The position numbers and the translations under genes were made by a program. From Tenacibaculum singaporense (lineage in GTDB: Bacteria > Bacteroidota > Bacteroidia > Flavobacteriales > Flavobacteriaceae): a DNA stretch of 64,000 nucleotides. Below, one piece after another: positions 22,080 to 29,301 of this stretch. Under the pieces are notes generated by a model, which made no database searches, was not told where the DNA came from, and was given only the letters and a program-made list of their open reading frames with translations. Numbering within the stretch: position 1 is the first letter of the stretch; the number at the start of each line of letters is the position of its first letter. The stretch spans positions 1-64,000 of the forward strand of contig NZ_CP032548.1 in the NCBI RefSeq assembly GCF_003867015.1, written 5' to 3'.

Positions 22080-22372
22080 AGCTTTTTAGCCCATGGGAAT
22101 GGTTAAAAAAGCTTAGTCACTAAGGGAATGTGGTTTAAAAAACATTTTCTTAATGAAAGGAAATTAAGAAAAGAACACAAACTGTAAATACCGAAGTTAA
22201 TCTCATTAGTTATACTTAGGTAAATTAAGAGCAAATAGATACTCTAAACTGTAAATAAAAGAATTGTAAATACCAAAGGTAGTCTCATTAGCTACACTGA
22301 GGTAAATTAAGAGCATTATACTCTCTACTGTATTAAAAGGGTTGTCTCCATTTAGACAGCCCTTTTTCTTAT
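22080..22372 (+). ncRNA. Candidate structured RNA with two 82-nt repeats
   Basis: Non-coding stretch dense in hairpins. GCTTTTTA/TAAAAAAGC lies near 22081-22112, and TTTTCTTAAT/ATTAAGAAAA at about 22145-22172. Two copies of a module follow with exact period 82 (TGTAAATACC at 22183 and 22265; TCTCATTAG at 22201 and 22283; GGTAAATTAAGAGC at 22219 and 22301). The pairs next to the TCTCATTAG loop change from A-T to G-C between copies, consistent with conserved pairing. The stretch ends at a strong terminator. No promoter was identified. Confidence 0.4.
22336..22369 (+). terminator. Rho-independent terminator
   Basis: AAAGGGTTGTCT pairs with AGACAGCCCTTT (one G-U) around a 6-nt loop, followed by a T-rich run. 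It ends the RNA candidate upstream and faces the minus-strand gene at 22385. Confidence 0.75.
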
Positions 22373-22384
22373 TATAACTGTTAT

Positions 22385-22591
22385 TTATGTTGATTTAGGT
22401 GGTTTCCCATTTTTAGCATTTGGGACTTTCTTTTGCTTAGGTATTCTATGACCTTCAACCGAAGCTCCTCTCTTGACCTTACTGGTTTGATGTAAATCAA
22501 TATTTTCTAAAGGTATTGGAATTCCTTTCTTTATATTTTCAATTCGTTCCTTAATGATAGCGTTTCTTCTTTCAATATGTGGTAAAGCCAT
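22385..22591 (-). CDS. Small basic protein downstream of the IS1595 transposase
   Basis: 68 residues, strongly basic, with a Lys/Pro-rich tail (HRIPKQKKVPNAKNGKPPKST). It starts 30 nt after the transposase stop codon on the same strand, so it may be a passenger or accessory gene of the IS1595-type element. I recognise no family and it could be non-functional. Confidence 0.45.
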   Translation of the reverse strand: MALPHIERRNAIIKERIENIKKGIPIPLENIDLHQTSKVKRGASVEGHRIPKQKKVPNAKNGKPPKST

Positions 22592-22621
22592 AATTATAGT
22601 TTTCTTTCACTATAACTGAAT

Positions 22622-23563
22622 CTACCATCTCCTGCTTCTGTCTATAGCCATTGCATAAGTCATTCTACCATCAAGACCTTGGGATATGGCTTTTGAGAAT
22701 CTTTCAGTTTCACTTAATTGTCTTGTATTCCATCTAAACTCAAATTCTTGACAATATCTATAAAGTAAATGTTTACTAGTATTGTGATACACTCCAAATA
22801 TTCCTCTTTTTAATTGGCTCCAAAAACCCTCAATAGTATTAGTATGCTTGTGGTCTGAAACATATTCATTAGCAGAATGATTTACTACAAAATGGTCTTC
22901 AAAAGAATCTTTTAAACCTCTATATACTCTAAACTCATCTGAATAAATCACACTTGTATCTTCGACAAAATGTCTAAGTAAAGCTCTCATTCCTTTTCCA
23001 GATAACCTTTTAATATGGATAGTTCTTACTCTACCACCACGTTCTACAAATCCAAAAATGGCAGATTTATCTTTCGTTGAACGCCCTTGAGCATTTCTAA
23101 CTTTCTTATTGAAGTGTCTATTCTTGTTTTTACCGCCTACATATGTTTCATCAACTTCTACTTGTCCGAAAAGCTTAAAACTTTTGTCTTTCATAGCGTA
23201 TCTAATTCTGTGCAACATAAACCATGCTGTCTTCTGCGTTACTCCAATATCTTTAGAAAGCTGGATGGAAGATAACCCTTTCTTATGTGAAGAAAATAAA
23301 TAAAAAGCTACAAACCATTTAACTAAACTTACGTGGGTTTGATGAAATATAGTACCAGTGGTTACAGTAAATTGTTTTTTGCAAGAAGAACACTTGTATT
23401 TATTACTTGTTTTCAGATTGTAAATTTTATCGGAATGGTTGCAATGAGGGCAAACTGATTTTTCACCCCACCTTAGGTTAACTAAATATTCCCTGCATTT
23501 TTCATCTGTAGGGAACGCTTCTATAAGCTCCACAATGTTGCGGAATTTTAATAATGTTTTCAT
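22622..23563 (-). CDS. IS1595-family transposase (ISXO2-like DDE)
   Basis: 313 residues, full length for the family. An N-terminal zinc ribbon (CPHCNHSDKIY ... KYKCSSCKKQFTVTTGTIFH) is followed by a helix-turn-helix (LSKDIGVTQKTAWFMLHRIR) and the ISXO2-like catalytic domain: Asp in QVEVDETYVGGK, Asp in VIYSDEFRVY, and the Asn/Glu box HTNTIEGFWSQLKR. All boxes look intact. I could not identify terminal inverted repeats or target duplication. Confidence 0.92.
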   Translation of the reverse strand: MKTLLKFRNIVELIEAFPTDEKCREYLVNLRWGEKSVCPHCNHSDKIYNLKTSNKYKCSSCKKQFTVTTGTIFHQTHVSLVKWFVAFYLFSSHKKGLSSIQLSKDIGVTQKTAWFMLHRIRYAMKDKSFKLFGQVEVDETYVGGKNKNRHFNKKVRNAQGRSTKDKSAIFGFVERGGRVRTIHIKRLSGKGMRALLRHFVEDTSVIYSDEFRVYRGLKDSFEDHFVVNHSANEYVSDHKHTNTIEGFWSQLKRGIFGVYHNTSKHLLYRYCQEFEFRWNTRQLSETERFSKAISQGLDGRMTYAMAIDRSRRW

Positions 23564-23618
23564 GATTTTTGATTCTTTAAGCTATTCAAAAGATAAGAAA
23601 AATTCATTAGAATAAAAC

Positions 23619-23641
23619 GGAGCTGGATATTATCCAGCTCC
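23619..23641. other. Perfect 11-bp palindrome upstream of the transposase
   Basis: GGAGCTGGATA / TATCCAGCTCC separated by one T, 56 nt before the transposase start. It may be part of the IS end or a structure that dampens expression from outside transcription; not assigned. Confidence 0.4.
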
Positions 23642-23746
23642 TAGCTTAAAGAAATCAAGTGAATCACTACTTGATTCCAATTGACTTTAACAGTCAATCT
23701 AATTTAATAAACTTTGAATTAAAAAATTGTTTAAATTGCATAAAAA

Positions 23747-23768
23747 AGAGGGAGTTGCCGCTCCCTCT
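23747..23768 (-). terminator. Rho-independent terminator of the integrase-linked small genes
   Basis: AGAGGGAG / CTCCCTCT around loop TTGCCG, followed on the minus strand by a T6 run. It lies downstream of the zinc-finger gene at 23944. Confidence 0.7.
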
Positions 23769-23800
23769 AAAAAAACCTTTAATTAAAAACTAAAATACCT

Positions 23801-23902
23801 ATGAAAATATATTTAGTGAATCGTGAAATAATCAAAGGCAATATTTTTAATCTTGTAATAGAAACTTATTCAGATGGTTCTATTAAAGAATATTTAAGTT
23901 AA
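23801..23902 (+). CDS. Possible 33-aa peptide
   Basis: ATG at 23801 opens MKIYLVNREIIKGNIFNLVI and ends at TAA 23902. It fills part of an otherwise gene-free 380-bp stretch. There is no strong ribosome binding site and no recognised family; it may be chance. Confidence 0.2.
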   Translation: MKIYLVNREIIKGNIFNLVIETYSDGSIKEYLS

Positions 23903-23943
23903 TAAACTTTGAATTTTTAAAACAAGGTTTTTAAACTATATAA

Positions 23944-24351
23944 TCACCTTAACAATTGTTGTAGTTCTTGAATTTGAATTAACATCATTTCAACATCTCC
24001 TTTTGTAGCAGGTAACGATTTTGGATTGAGTATTTTCTTCATTCCATACACAGCAGTATCTGATAGTAAATTACTAACAACCGTATTCGTCATACTCTTA
24101 GTATCAAATACTTTTTCTTCTTTTTTTAATAGGGTGTTGAGTTTAGAATCTAGTTCTTTGGGTACCAGTTGAGTTGTTGTTTGGGGTTTTATAATACCTA
24201 ATTTATCAGTATTCTTTTTATAGCTACCTGAAACATATTCGTACCGATTTCTTTTATAACATGCCATGGTCCTACAACTTGCGCTACAATACTGTTGATT
24301 TCTTCGTTTTCTAATAAAAGCTTCTTTACAATGCTTACAATTTATCTTCAT
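23944..24351 (-). CDS. Small zinc-finger protein of the island
   Basis: 135 residues. The N-terminus carries a four-Cys zinc knuckle (CKHCKEAFIRKRRNQQYCSASC) followed by a basic stretch, then a helical C-terminal half ending in a coiled-coil-like MLIQIQELQQLL. Likely nucleic-acid binding. The gene lies downstream of the integrase and the 61-aa protein on the same strand, as for accessory genes of Bacteroidota tRNA-site elements. Function unknown. Confidence 0.6.
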   Translation of the reverse strand: MKINCKHCKEAFIRKRRNQQYCSASCRTMACYKRNRYEYVSGSYKKNTDKLGIIKPQTTTQLVPKELDSKLNTLLKKEEKVFDTKSMTNTVVSNLLSDTAVYGMKKILNPKSLPATKGDVEMMLIQIQELQQLLR

Positions 24352-24424
24352 AGTTTATTTTATACTTTTTGAGGCTATAAAACGTTAAATTGAATAAAAT
24401 TTAACGTTTTGTGAAATAGACAAA

Positions 24425-24452
24425 AAAAAAGACCAATCTCTCAATAAGTCTT
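24425..24452 (-). terminator. Terminator after the 61-aa gene
   Basis: Minus-strand AAAGAC / GTCTTT stem followed by a T9 run, just past the stop at 24464. The short stem makes it modest. Confidence 0.5.
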
Positions 24453-24463
24453 TAATTTAGTTT

Positions 24464-24649
24464 TTACTTCTTATTAAAAACATTCTTTAGTAAGTATTGA
24501 ATAGCATCTTCTTTGGTTAAAACAGGTTTCTTTACCTTTTTAATTTGAAGTGTGTTGATGCTAAATTCTTTTTGTAGTAATTCAAACAATGCTTTTTGCT
24601 CTTCCCTTGGAAGTGCTTTAGCCACTTGATATACTACTTGTGCGTTCAA
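24464..24649 (-). CDS. 61-aa integrase-linked protein
   Basis: 61 residues (MNAQVVYQVAKALPREEQKA, then a Lys-rich tail ending NVFNKK). The pattern is two helices with a conserved PREEQ turn, similar to small antitoxin-like or excisionase-adjacent proteins of tRNA-site elements. Its upstream region carries repeated TTTGC motifs (24718-24777). I do not assign a function. Confidence 0.5.
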   Translation of the reverse strand: MNAQVVYQVAKALPREEQKALFELLQKEFSINTLQIKKVKKPVLTKEDAIQYLLKNVFNKK

Positions 24650-24717
24650 TATTACTTTTTTGCTTTAAAACTGAATTAAAGCACAATAGTAATAGCTTCT
24701 AATATAACCCTGTCACG

Positions 24718-24777
24718 TTTTGCAAGGACTCAAGAAGATTTGCAAGGTTTTGCTACTTTTTGCAACGATTTGCCAAG
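24718..24777. repeat. Five TTTGC(A/C)A-type repeats between integrase and small gene
   Basis: TTTGC occurs five times: TTTTGCAAGG 24718-24727, TTTGCAAGG 24739-24747, TTTTGCTAC from 24748, TTTTTGCAACG 24757-24767 and TTTGCCAAG from 24769. The last four are spaced about 10 nt apart. These may be binding sites for a regulator or for the integrase/excisionase. Confidence 0.5.
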
Positions 24778-24787
24778 TTTCTAAGAC

Positions 24788-26101
24788 CTATTTTATCAAT
24801 GAAGAATAATCTTGTGGCAATTCTGCATCTATATCTCTTAGATATTTATCTAAGGCTGTAATGGTAGTATGTCCTGTAATCAGCATCAGTTTGCTTTTTG
24901 TTTCAAAAGGAGAGTTTGTTTTTCGTAGTTCTCTATATAATTTAGTAATAAAAGTATGTCGAAAACTGTACAAACCATATTCATTTCCTAATTTAAAATA
25001 ATCTTTGATTTTCTTAAAACGTTTGGTAAAGTAATCTCGTTTGTTACTTTCTTCAATATCCCACGCTCCTCCCATTGCGTTTTGTGTAAATAAAAATGAT
25101 TTTGCGCTTTTTTGCGTAAGGTCTGGAAGTTGTTTTAGTAATATATCAGGGATAATTTTAATTTTTACAGGACTGTTCTTTGCTTTTACATATAGCTTTT
25201 TGTCCTTGACATCAATATCTTCAACCTTCAATCTACACACTTCAATTGGACGTAAAAAGTTGTACGATATAAATTGAATAAATAATAGTAAGTGTTTATC
25301 GTTGTCTTCTAAATACTCATAAATATCTTTTTGAAGTTGAGGTGTATAGGTTTTGTTTCTTTTTGGAATTGATTTAAGAACATTTATCTTCTTAACGTAA
25401 TTTTCTGTAATGAGTTCGTTGTCTTCTAAAATTTGAAATAACGAACTGATGTCTGTTCTTGTGTTATTTCTATTTCTTGCACTTGAGTTTTGCAAAACTT
25501 CATTTAGATATTCAATAATCAGTTTTTTATTTAAAGAGTTGATAGACTGTTTTTCATACCCTTTTGTATTTAACCATTTTGAAAAACGATGAATTCGACT
25601 CTTATATTTCGTATAAGAATTTTTGTTCATCAATTTTTCTTTTAAACGTAACCCGAGTTCAAAAGCTTTAACAATAGAGATTTCTTCAAACTCTGCTATT
25701 GTTTCTGAATTAATTTGCGCTTTTTGCGTTTTTTCTTGCGCTATTTTTGCGTCGACAATAGTAACATCAGAAATAGTATTCTCGTTAGCATCACTAAACA
25801 ATTGGGCTTCTAATTCCGAATTATCTTGATAAGGATTAAAGCCTGCTTGAAGTAATTTCAACAAGGCTTCTTTCATTGTTTTTAAAAAAGCTATACGTTC
25901 CCTTTTTGTCTTTAATTTGTTTACGCCTGCTTTGATGTAAGGTTGACGTTTTAATTTTAAAGTTTCGGGATTTCTGTAAGAATAATATATAAACCAATCT
26001 CTACTTAATGCTGTTTTTTGTTCAGATTTCGTCAATTTCGACCACTCTGAAATCAGCACGCCACCAGTGTAAATTTTAGGTTCTGTAAAGTTCAATTTCA
26101 T
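24788..26101 (-). CDS. Tyrosine recombinase, island integrase
   Basis: 437 residues from the ATG at 26101 (MKLNFTEPKIYTGG). An upstream start at 26197 would add 32 residues and cover the GTTTACG repeats, so the shorter form is preferred. An N-terminal arm-binding region and a SAM-like core domain (about 145-245) precede the catalytic domain: Arg284 in NFLRPIEV, Arg381 in YSFRHTF, His411 in ITGHTTITA and nucleophile Tyr420 in DKYLRD. The usual first box-II His is Tyr378, a change often seen in this family. Its start lies 110 nt from the tRNA-fMet, so it probably integrated the island there. Confidence 0.93.
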   Translation of the reverse strand: MKLNFTEPKIYTGGVLISEWSKLTKSEQKTALSRDWFIYYSYRNPETLKLKRQPYIKAGVNKLKTKRERIAFLKTMKEALLKLLQAGFNPYQDNSELEAQLFSDANENTISDVTIVDAKIAQEKTQKAQINSETIAEFEEISIVKAFELGLRLKEKLMNKNSYTKYKSRIHRFSKWLNTKGYEKQSINSLNKKLIIEYLNEVLQNSSARNRNNTRTDISSLFQILEDNELITENYVKKINVLKSIPKRNKTYTPQLQKDIYEYLEDNDKHLLLFIQFISYNFLRPIEVCRLKVEDIDVKDKKLYVKAKNSPVKIKIIPDILLKQLPDLTQKSAKSFLFTQNAMGGAWDIEESNKRDYFTKRFKKIKDYFKLGNEYGLYSFRHTFITKLYRELRKTNSPFETKSKLMLITGHTTITALDKYLRDIDAELPQDYSSLIK

Positions 26102-26110
26102 CTCAAAAGT

Positions 26111-26180
26111 GTTTACGGTAGTGTTTACGGCACGTAAAAGTAACAAAGTTAAAGACATAAAAAAACGGATTGTCGTAAAC
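26111..26180 (-). repeat. GTTTACG repeats, putative integrase arm sites (right end)
   Basis: GTTTACGG at 26111-26118 and 26123-26130 in direct orientation, and an inverted CGTAAAC at 26174-26180. They match the motif near the left island end and lie between the integrase start and the tRNA. Confidence 0.45.
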
Positions 26181-26210
26181 AATCCGTTAGTTTTCAATTC
26201 TTTAGCTCTG

Positions 26211-26283
<73 letters not shown>

Positions 26284-26294
26284 ATTTGCGGTTG

Positions 26295-26327
26295 CAAATA
26301 TACATCCTTTTTCTTGTTCTGCCCAAA
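26295..26327 (-). promoter_or_regulatory. Promoter of tRNA-fMet
   Basis: On the minus strand TTTG (26327-26324) and TATATTTG (26302-26295) fit the Bacteroidota consensus, 21 nt apart. The -7 element lies about 11 nt before the tRNA 5' end. Confidence 0.55.
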
Positions 26328-26411
26328 TAAAAAAGCATTTATTTTTCATATAAAGATATCCCTTTAAATAACAAGCACATAAAAAATAAATACTTCTTAC
26401 ACAAAACAACC

Positions 26412-26419
26412 TATCTTTG
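26412..26419 (+). promoter_or_regulatory. -7 promoter element of era
   Basis: TATCTTTG matches TAnnTTTG and ends only 4 nt before the era start codon. The identical box TATCTTTGCA occurs before der. No clear -33 box was seen. Confidence 0.5.
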
Positions 26420-26423
26420 CACT

Positions 26424-27305
26424 ATGACACATAAAGCAGGATTTGTAAATATTATTGGAAACCCAAATGTTGGGAAATCTACCTTGATGAACGCACTAGT
26501 TGGTGAAAAACTATCTATCATCACTTCAAAAGCGCAAACTACTAGACATCGTATTTTGGGGATTGTTAATGGAGACGATTATCAAATTGTTTTTTCGGAT
26601 ACTCCAGGAATCATAAAACCAGCTTATGAATTGCAAGAATCTATGATGGATTTTGTAAAATCTGCCTTTGAAGATGCTGATGTTCTTATTTACATGGTAG
26701 AAGTTGGTGAAACAGCTCTTAAAAACGAAGCTTTTTTCAACAAAATAATTAATAGCAAAATTCCAGTAATTTTGCTGTTAAACAAAGTTGATAAATCGAC
26801 TCAAGAAGAGGTTGAAGCTAAAATTGAATACTGGAAAAAGAAGGTTCCAAATTCTTTTGTGTATGTAATTTCTGCTCTTGAAAACTTTAATGTAGATACC
26901 GTTTTTTATAAAATTATTGAGCTTTTACCAGATTCTCCTCCTTTTTACCCAAAAGATCAGTTAACCGATAAACCTGAACGCTTTTTTGTGAATGAAAAAA
27001 TTCGTGAAAAAATTCTTCAACATTATAAAAAGGAAATCCCTTATTCTGTAGAAGTTGAAACTGAAAGCTTTGTTGAAGAAGATAATATTATAAAGATCCG
27101 TTCTGTTATTATGGTAGAACGTGAAACACAAAAAGGAATTATCATCGGACACAAAGGAAGTGCAATCAAACGTGTTGGAACTGAAGCCCGCAAAGACCTT
27201 CAGCAATTTTTTGACAAGAAGGTGTTTTTAGATTTACATGTAAAAATCAATAAAAATTGGCGATCTAACGAACGTCAATTAAAACGATTTGGATACAAAG
27301 ACTAA
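26424..27305 (+). CDS. era: GTPase Era
   Basis: 293 residues, normal length. GTP-binding boxes: G1 GNPNVGKST (12-20), G3 DTPG, G4 NKVD and G5 SAL. The C-terminal KH domain contains ETQKGIIIGHKGSAIKRVGT and ends at HVKINKNWRSNERQL. Era binds 16S rRNA during 30S maturation and couples ribosome assembly to growth. The start must be at 26424 because the G1 box begins 12 residues in. Its stop overlaps the convergent membrane-protein gene by 4 nt. Confidence 0.97.
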   Translation: MTHKAGFVNIIGNPNVGKSTLMNALVGEKLSIITSKAQTTRHRILGIVNGDDYQIVFSDTPGIIKPAYELQESMMDFVKSAFEDADVLIYMVEVGETALKNEAFFNKIINSKIPVILLLNKVDKSTQEEVEAKIEYWKKKVPNSFVYVISALENFNVDTVFYKIIELLPDSPPFYPKDQLTDKPERFFVNEKIREKILQHYKKEIPYSVEVETESFVEEDNIIKIRSVIMVERETQKGIIIGHKGSAIKRVGTEARKDLQQFFDKKVFLDLHVKINKNWRSNERQLKRFGYKD

Positions 27306-27811
27306 CCTTTTATTCTTCGTAACAACTGTTTAGTGTATTCTTTTAATTCATCCATTTGTTTTTTCCCTGTTGATTTTCCTAGGCTTCCTACCAAGTATAA
27401 AGCAACCCATACAATAGGTAAAACAACCAGCATTACTATAGGCAGCATTGTTATTTTTTTTAACGACCAATTGCTGTAAGCTATAATCGCAAAAATCACA
27501 AAAGCTGTTCCCACCAAAAAGTGTAAAAACATGAAAAAAGTCCACACTTGAGGTTTGGGACCAAACAATCCTTTTATATTTGATGAAGTTTCTGAAACCT
27601 CTTCTATTTCAATATGCAATTGCGGTGACCACAAATGAGATTCATTTTCTGGTACATCAATTACCACATGATTGTCTACAACCTTCATTTTATACTTAGA
27701 AATATCGTTTAAATGCTTCTTTATTTCTTCTAACAAAACCTGAGAATTTATTTCATACTCTAATTGAAAACGAGGTTTTAAAAAAATCTGGTTGTATAAT
27801 TTATCATCCAT
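27302..27811 (-). CDS. Two-TM membrane protein of unknown function
   Basis: 169 residues from the ATG at 27811 ([10 protein letters not shown]); an earlier start at 27844 adds 11 residues and is less likely. The first 90 residues are soluble, then come two transmembrane helices ([20 protein letters not shown] and a second rich in Val/Leu), then a Lys-rich tail ([13 protein letters not shown]). It lies between era and der in many flavobacteria and is sometimes named as GTP-binding, but no GTPase motif is present here. Function unknown. Confidence 0.7.
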   Translation of the reverse strand: MDDKLYNQIFLKPRFQLEYEINSQVLLEEIKKHLNDISKYKMKVVDNHVVIDVPENESHLWSPQLHIEIEEVSETSSNIKGLFGPKPQVWTFFMFLHFLVGTAFVIFAIIAYSNWSLKKITMLPIVMLVVLPIVWVALYLVGSLGKSTGKKQMDELKEYTKQLLRRIKG

Positions 27812-27890
27812 TAAATAAAATATTAGGTGCCAACAATATAGCAAAAACTATATACTATCTAAAAAACATTACAAATCATATACTAAATTG

Positions 27891-27898
27891 TATCTTTG
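27891..27898 (+). promoter_or_regulatory. -7 promoter element of der
   Basis: TATCTTTG (TAnnTTTG) 17 nt before the der ATG; same box as before era. The -33 region is weak. Confidence 0.5.
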
Positions 27899-27915
27899 CA
27901 CAAATTTTTTGCAAA

Positions 27916-29223
27916 ATGAGTATTATTGCGATTGTAGGAAGACCAAATGTAGGTAAATCCACTTTATTTAACCGATTAGTAAAACGTCGTGAAGCTATTG
28001 TTGATTCTGTTAGTGGAGTTACAAGAGATCGTCACTACGGAAAATCTGAATGGAACGGAAAAGAATTTTCTGTAATTGATACTGGTGGTTATATTGTTGG
28101 ATCTGATGATATTTTTGAAGGAGAAATACGTAAACAAGTTCAGTTAGCTATTGATGAAGCTGATATTATTGTTTTTGTAGTTGATGTTGAACAAGGTATT
28201 ACCCCTATGGATGCTGAGGTTGCCAAAATTTTACGTCAGGTTGAAAAACCATTATTTATGGCTGTAAACAAAGTTGACAATGCAATGCGTGATGCTGATG
28301 CTGTTGAGTTTTACAACCTTGGGTTAGGAGACTACTACACTATTTCTTCCATTAATGGAAGCGGAACAGGAGAGTTATTGGACGCTATTGCGGAAGAAAT
28401 TCCTGAGCCTGAAGAAGACGAAGAAAAACAAGATGAGTTACCTCGTTTTGCTGTAGTTGGACGTCCAAATGCTGGTAAATCATCATTTATTAACGCTTTA
28501 ATTGGTGAAGATAGAAATATTGTAACCAATATTGCAGGTACTACACGAGATTCTATCGATACAAAATATAATCGTTTTGGTTTTGAATTCAACCTAGTTG
28601 ATACCGCTGGAATTAGAAAAAAATCAAAAGTAAAAGAAGATTTAGAGTTCTATTCAGTAATGCGTGCTGTACGTGCTGTTGAACATTGTGATGTTGCCGT
28701 ATTAGTTATTGATGCAACTCGTGGATTTGAAGGACAAGATGAAAAGATATTTTGGCTAGCCGAGAAAAACAGAAAAGGAATTGTTATTTTAGTAAATAAA
28801 TGGGATTTAGTTGAAAAAGAAACCAATACTATGCGTGATTTTGAAGCTAAAATTCGTCAAGCAATTGCTCCTTTTACCGATGTTCCTATCGTATTTATTT
28901 CAGCATTAACAAAACAACGTATTTTTAAAGCTATTGAAACTGCTGTTGAAGTTTTTGAAAATAGAAAACGTCGTATTCAAACAAGTAAGTTAAACGAAAC
29001 GATGTTAGAAATTATGGAGCATAATCCGCCTCCAGCAACAAAAGGTAAATTCATAAAAATAAAGTACTGTATGCAATTACCGACGCATACACCACAGTTT
29101 GCTTTCTTTGCTAATTTACCTCAGTATATTAGAGACCCTTACAAGCGTTATATTGAAAATCAGTTACGCGAACATTATAACTTTAATGGAGTACCTATTA
29201 GTATTTATTTCAGACAGAAATAA
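27916..29223 (+). CDS. der: GTPase Der (EngA)
   Basis: 435 residues with two tandem GTPase domains: the first with GRPNVGKST (7-15), DTGG and NKVD, the second with [17 protein letters not shown] and NKWD. A KH-like C-terminal domain ends [16 protein letters not shown]. Tandem G domains are unique to Der, which acts in 50S subunit assembly. Located close to era, as is usual in flavobacteria. All motifs are intact. Confidence 0.97.
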   Translation: MSIIAIVGRPNVGKSTLFNRLVKRREAIVDSVSGVTRDRHYGKSEWNGKEFSVIDTGGYIVGSDDIFEGEIRKQVQLAIDEADIIVFVVDVEQGITPMDAEVAKILRQVEKPLFMAVNKVDNAMRDADAVEFYNLGLGDYYTISSINGSGTGELLDAIAEEIPEPEEDEEKQDELPRFAVVGRPNAGKSSFINALIGEDRNIVTNIAGTTRDSIDTKYNRFGFEFNLVDTAGIRKKSKVKEDLEFYSVMRAVRAVEHCDVAVLVIDATRGFEGQDEKIFWLAEKNRKGIVILVNKWDLVEKETNTMRDFEAKIRQAIAPFTDVPIVFISALTKQRIFKAIETAVEVFENRKRRIQTSKLNETMLEIMEHNPPPATKGKFIKIKYCMQLPTHTPQFAFFANLPQYIRDPYKRYIENQLREHYNFNGVPISIYFRQK

Positions 29224-29301
29224 GTTTAACAATATTTAACTCTTAGAAAGTAGTTTTTTCTTTTTATTTGTAGCTCTTTGAAAATCATTTTGCTATAAAC
29301 A

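Noticed and set aside
22336..22366. IS1595 left terminal repeat
   Set aside because: The palindrome is a terminator; no matching copy was found beyond the transposase on the right.
26102..26197. Longer integrase starting at 26197
   Set aside because: The added 32 residues look like a spurious hydrophobic tail and cover the repeated GTTTACG sites.
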